Assembly: GCA_946183765.1 (NCBI GenBank)
Contig: CAMHDC010000032.1
Coordinates: 1-9,077, forward strand
Source of the DNA: an uncultured Clostridia bacterium
GTDB lineage: Bacteria; Bacillota; Clostridia; Christensenellales; CAG-138
Length of the DNA: 9,077 bases
Direction: 5' to 3'
Shown: piece after piece, positions 7,550 through 9,077 of the stretch
Layout of the letters: each line of letters starts with the position of its first letter
Numbering within the stretch: position 1 is the stretch's first letter
Made by a program: the position numbers and the translations under genes
The notes under the pieces: model-generated
Told to the model about the DNA's origin: nothing
Seen by the model: only the letters and a program-made list of their open reading frames with translations
Database searches by the model: none

Positions 7550-8523
7550 AGCAGCGCCCCTCCCAGCAGCAGGATCACGCCATAAACGGCCAGCAGCAGG
7601 CCGCTGGTGCCGTACATCAGGTTGCAGGCCCTATGGACGTCCGCCCGCTCGATGGGTCGGCGGGGATCCCCGATGGTGGGCTTTTCACAGAGCTTGCCGA
7701 AGTAGCTGGCGCTGCCCCCCAGCTGCACCCCCAGCGCCCCGGCACAGGCGGACTCGGTCTGAGCGGAGTTGGGGCTCGCATGGTTCCGCCGATCCCGCCG
7801 CCAGACGCGCCAGGCGCCTTGGCCGTCCAGCTTCAAAAGAAAGGCCGCCCCGATCATAGCCAGGGCCGACAGCCGGGCGGGGATGTAGTTCGCCCCGTCG
7901 TCCAGCTTGGCGGCGGCCCGGCCGAAATGCAGATATTTCTCGTTCTTGTAGCCCACCATGGAATCCATGGTGTTGATGGCCTTGTAGAAGAGGCCGCCCG
8001 CCGCGCCCAAGAGGACCATCCAAAGGAGGGGGGCCACCACCCCGTCGGAGGTGTTCTCCGCCACGGTCTCCACGGCGGCCTTGATCACCTGCTCCTCGGT
8101 CAGATTTTCCGTGTCCCGGCCCACCAGCATGGAGACTTGCCGGCGTCCGGCGGCGAGGCCCTCCCTTTCGAGGCAGGCCACCACCTTCTTCGATTCCGTC
8201 ATCAAGCACCGGGCGGCGAAGCACTGCCAGCAGAGGAAGGCACTCAAAGCGAAGTAGGCCCAGGGATGGACCCGCCAGGCGAGATATAGTAGGAGAAGGC
8301 CCGCGCCGGCGCTGATCAGGGGCACCGTTATGGCCATGATCGCCCCGGCGGTCCGTTCTCCCCGGGGCGTTTCGGGAAAGCGGGGACGAAGCCTCCTTTC
8401 CAAAAGGGAGATGAGCTTCCCCATGAGCACCACGGGATGGGCCCGGCTCAGGGGGTCCCCCAGCAAGCAATCGAGGCCGAAGCCCGCGAAGACGGACAGG
8501 GCGGTGAGGCCATAGAGGCTCAT
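7546..8523 (-). CDS. cbiB: Adenosylcobinamide-phosphate synthase, integral membrane
   Basis: CbiB joins aminopropanol phosphate (or its dephospho form) to the f side chain of adenosylcobyric acid, giving (phospho)cobinamide at the cytoplasmic membrane. The 325 residues have family motifs GFGLDCLLGDP (14-24), AHPVVLMGKLI (28-38), VGRDTENLTEEQ (134-145), VETVAENTSDGVVAPLLW (151-168), NTMDSMVGYKNEKY (184-197), KLDDGANYIPARL (206-218) and SPNSAQTESACAGALGVQLG (250-269). Hydrophobic segments are near 60-83, 87-105, 162-182, 215-231 and 303-324, plus a weaker one at the N terminus. The start is the ATG at 8523: it begins the conserved protein, has GGGAGG 9 nt upstream and overlaps the preceding stop as ATGA. 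The frame is open further upstream, but that part reads a different frame of the ATPase gene and has no family similarity. CobD, the next gene, makes its substrate. Confidence 0.96.
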   Translation of the reverse strand: MSLYGLTALSVFAGFGLDCLLGDPLSRAHPVVLMGKLISLLERRLRPRFPETPRGERTAGAIMAITVPLISAGAGLLLLYLAWRVHPWAYFALSAFLCWQCFAARCLMTESKKVVACLEREGLAAGRRQVSMLVGRDTENLTEEQVIKAAVETVAENTSDGVVAPLLWMVLLGAAGGLFYKAINTMDSMVGYKNEKYLHFGRAAAKLDDGANYIPARLSALAMIGAAFLLKLDGQGAWRVWRRDRRNHASPNSAQTESACAGALGVQLGGSASYFGKLCEKPTIGDPRRPIERADVHRACNLMYGTSGLLLAVYGVILLLGGALL

Positions 8524-9077
8524 CCTGCGCCACCTCCCGTCCAAAGGTCGGAAAGCCGGTCCGACGGCAACAGCTTGCCCTGGGCCGCCGCCTCGTCCCG
8601 CAGGATGCGGTCGGCCTCGTTCAGGGGGCCGAAGTCGGAGAGGCAGCAGACCACGCTTTGGCAGCCCGCCATCAGCGCCCGAGCTTTTTCTAAGGCCCCT
8701 TCGTCCATGGGGGCGAAGGGAGGCACGGACACCGTCTCGGCGGCCAACGCCTTGGCCACGGCATAGTCCACGTCGTTTTCGGCCAGAATGCCCGCGGCGA
8801 AGGGCACGCCCCGCCGCTGCAGGGCCCGGTACACGGGGATGCCGCAGCCGCCTCCGCCGATGACGAACACCTTCGGTTCGCCCGGCACCCGAGCCATCTC
8901 TAACGCGCCTAAGAGGGCGTTGTAGCTGCCGCTCTCCATGCCGTAGAGAGCTTCGATATACTCGCTGGTGAAGATCTCCTCCGGCGTGCCGCACCGGTCC
9001 ACAGCGTTGTTCGCCACGCACACCACCCGATCGGAGATCTTCTGGGCCAGATCCAGCTCGTGGAGGGACATGAGCAC
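8520..9077 (-). CDS. ABC transporter ATP-binding protein (corrinoid/siderophore type), C-terminal part with an extra Rossmann-like domain; 5' end beyond window
   Basis: Only the last 185 residues are present and the frame is open to the right edge. The first residues, LMSLHELDLAQKISDRVV (2-19), are the H-loop region of a FecE/FepC/BtuD-type ATPase, His6 being the switch histidine. The usual end of such ATPases follows (GTPEEIFTSEYIEALYG, 30-46). Walker A, the signature motif and Walker B must lie outside. From about residue 65 there is an added domain of some 110 residues: KVFVIGGGGCGIPVYRAL (69-86) fits a GxGxxG dinucleotide-type loop (Gly74, Gly76, Gly79). It continues with AGILAENDVDYAVAKALA (95-112) and a cysteine cluster C139, C144, C145. 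I do not know a proven function for this extension. Its position in front of cbiB, with ATGA overlap, suggests a cobalt, corrinoid or iron-complex importer made with the B12 enzymes; the substrate is inferred. The window edge gives no start. Confidence 0.85.
   Translation of the reverse strand: MLMSLHELDLAQKISDRVVCVANNAVDRCGTPEEIFTSEYIEALYGMESGSYNALLGALEMARVPGEPKVFVIGGGGCGIPVYRALQRRGVPFAAGILAENDVDYAVAKALAAETVSVPPFAPMDEGALEKARALMAGCQSVVCCLSDFGPLNEADRILRDEAAAQGKLLPSDRLSDLWTGGGAG

Noticed and set aside
8524..9021. N-terminal extension of cbiB reaching to 9021
   Set aside because: The extra 166 codons read another frame of the ABC ATPase gene and have no similarity to CbiB; the ATG at 8523 has a good ribosome site and the conserved start.
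1..9077. Search for riboswitch, terminator, promoter, RNA gene, CRISPR, repeat or mobile element
   Set aside because: Coding sequence is continuous with overlapping ends, leaving no room between genes; no repeat array or terminal inverted repeat was seen. A cobalamin riboswitch, if present, would be upstream of the right edge.

Overview
The window is one uninterrupted piece of a cobalamin (vitamin B12) biosynthesis operon. Every gene reads on the minus strand, so transcription runs from high to low coordinates. In transcription order the genes are: the 3' end of an ABC-transporter ATPase carrying an extra C-terminal domain, cbiB, cobD, cbiD, cbiF, cbiG, cbiH, a three-domain cbiJ-cbiE-cbiT fusion, and the 5' part of cbiA, which runs off the left edge. 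The DNA is GC-rich by eye. The presence of cbiD, cbiG and separate cbiF and cbiH points to the oxygen-independent, cobalt-early (cbi) route, so the source is an anaerobe. Gene order, strong GGAGG-type ribosome sites and the ATPase extension suggest a GC-rich Clostridia-type Firmicute from a gut or sediment setting. The taxonomic guess is inference; the pathway call is firm.

Layout: 9077-8520 is the ATPase end, carrying the H-loop histidine and then a Rossmann-like extension. 8523-7546 is cbiB and 7549-6497 is cobD; together these make and attach the aminopropanol arm of the nucleotide loop. 6504-5341 (cbiD), 5344-4586 (cbiF), 4581-3553 (cbiG), 3560-2829 (cbiH) and 2836-854 (cbiJET) carry out the corrin ring contraction, methylations, reduction and decarboxylation. 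861-1 is cbiA, which starts side-chain amidation.

The genes together cover cobalt-precorrin-3 (CbiH) through precorrin-4 (CbiF), 5A (CbiG), 5B (CbiD), 6A (CbiJ), and 6B to 8 (CbiT and CbiE). cbiC (precorrin-8 mutase), cbiL, the cobaltochelatase, cbiP and the lower-ligand genes are not here and presumably lie outside.

There is essentially no intergenic DNA. Seven of the eight junctions overlap by exactly 4 or 8 nt and the eighth has a 4-nt gap, so strong translational coupling is expected. I see no internal promoter, terminator, riboswitch, RNA gene, repeat or mobile element. The two points most worth a second look are the CbiJ-CbiE-CbiT single-chain fusion and the uncharacterised domain at the end of the ABC ATPase. 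I see no convincing wholly new system.
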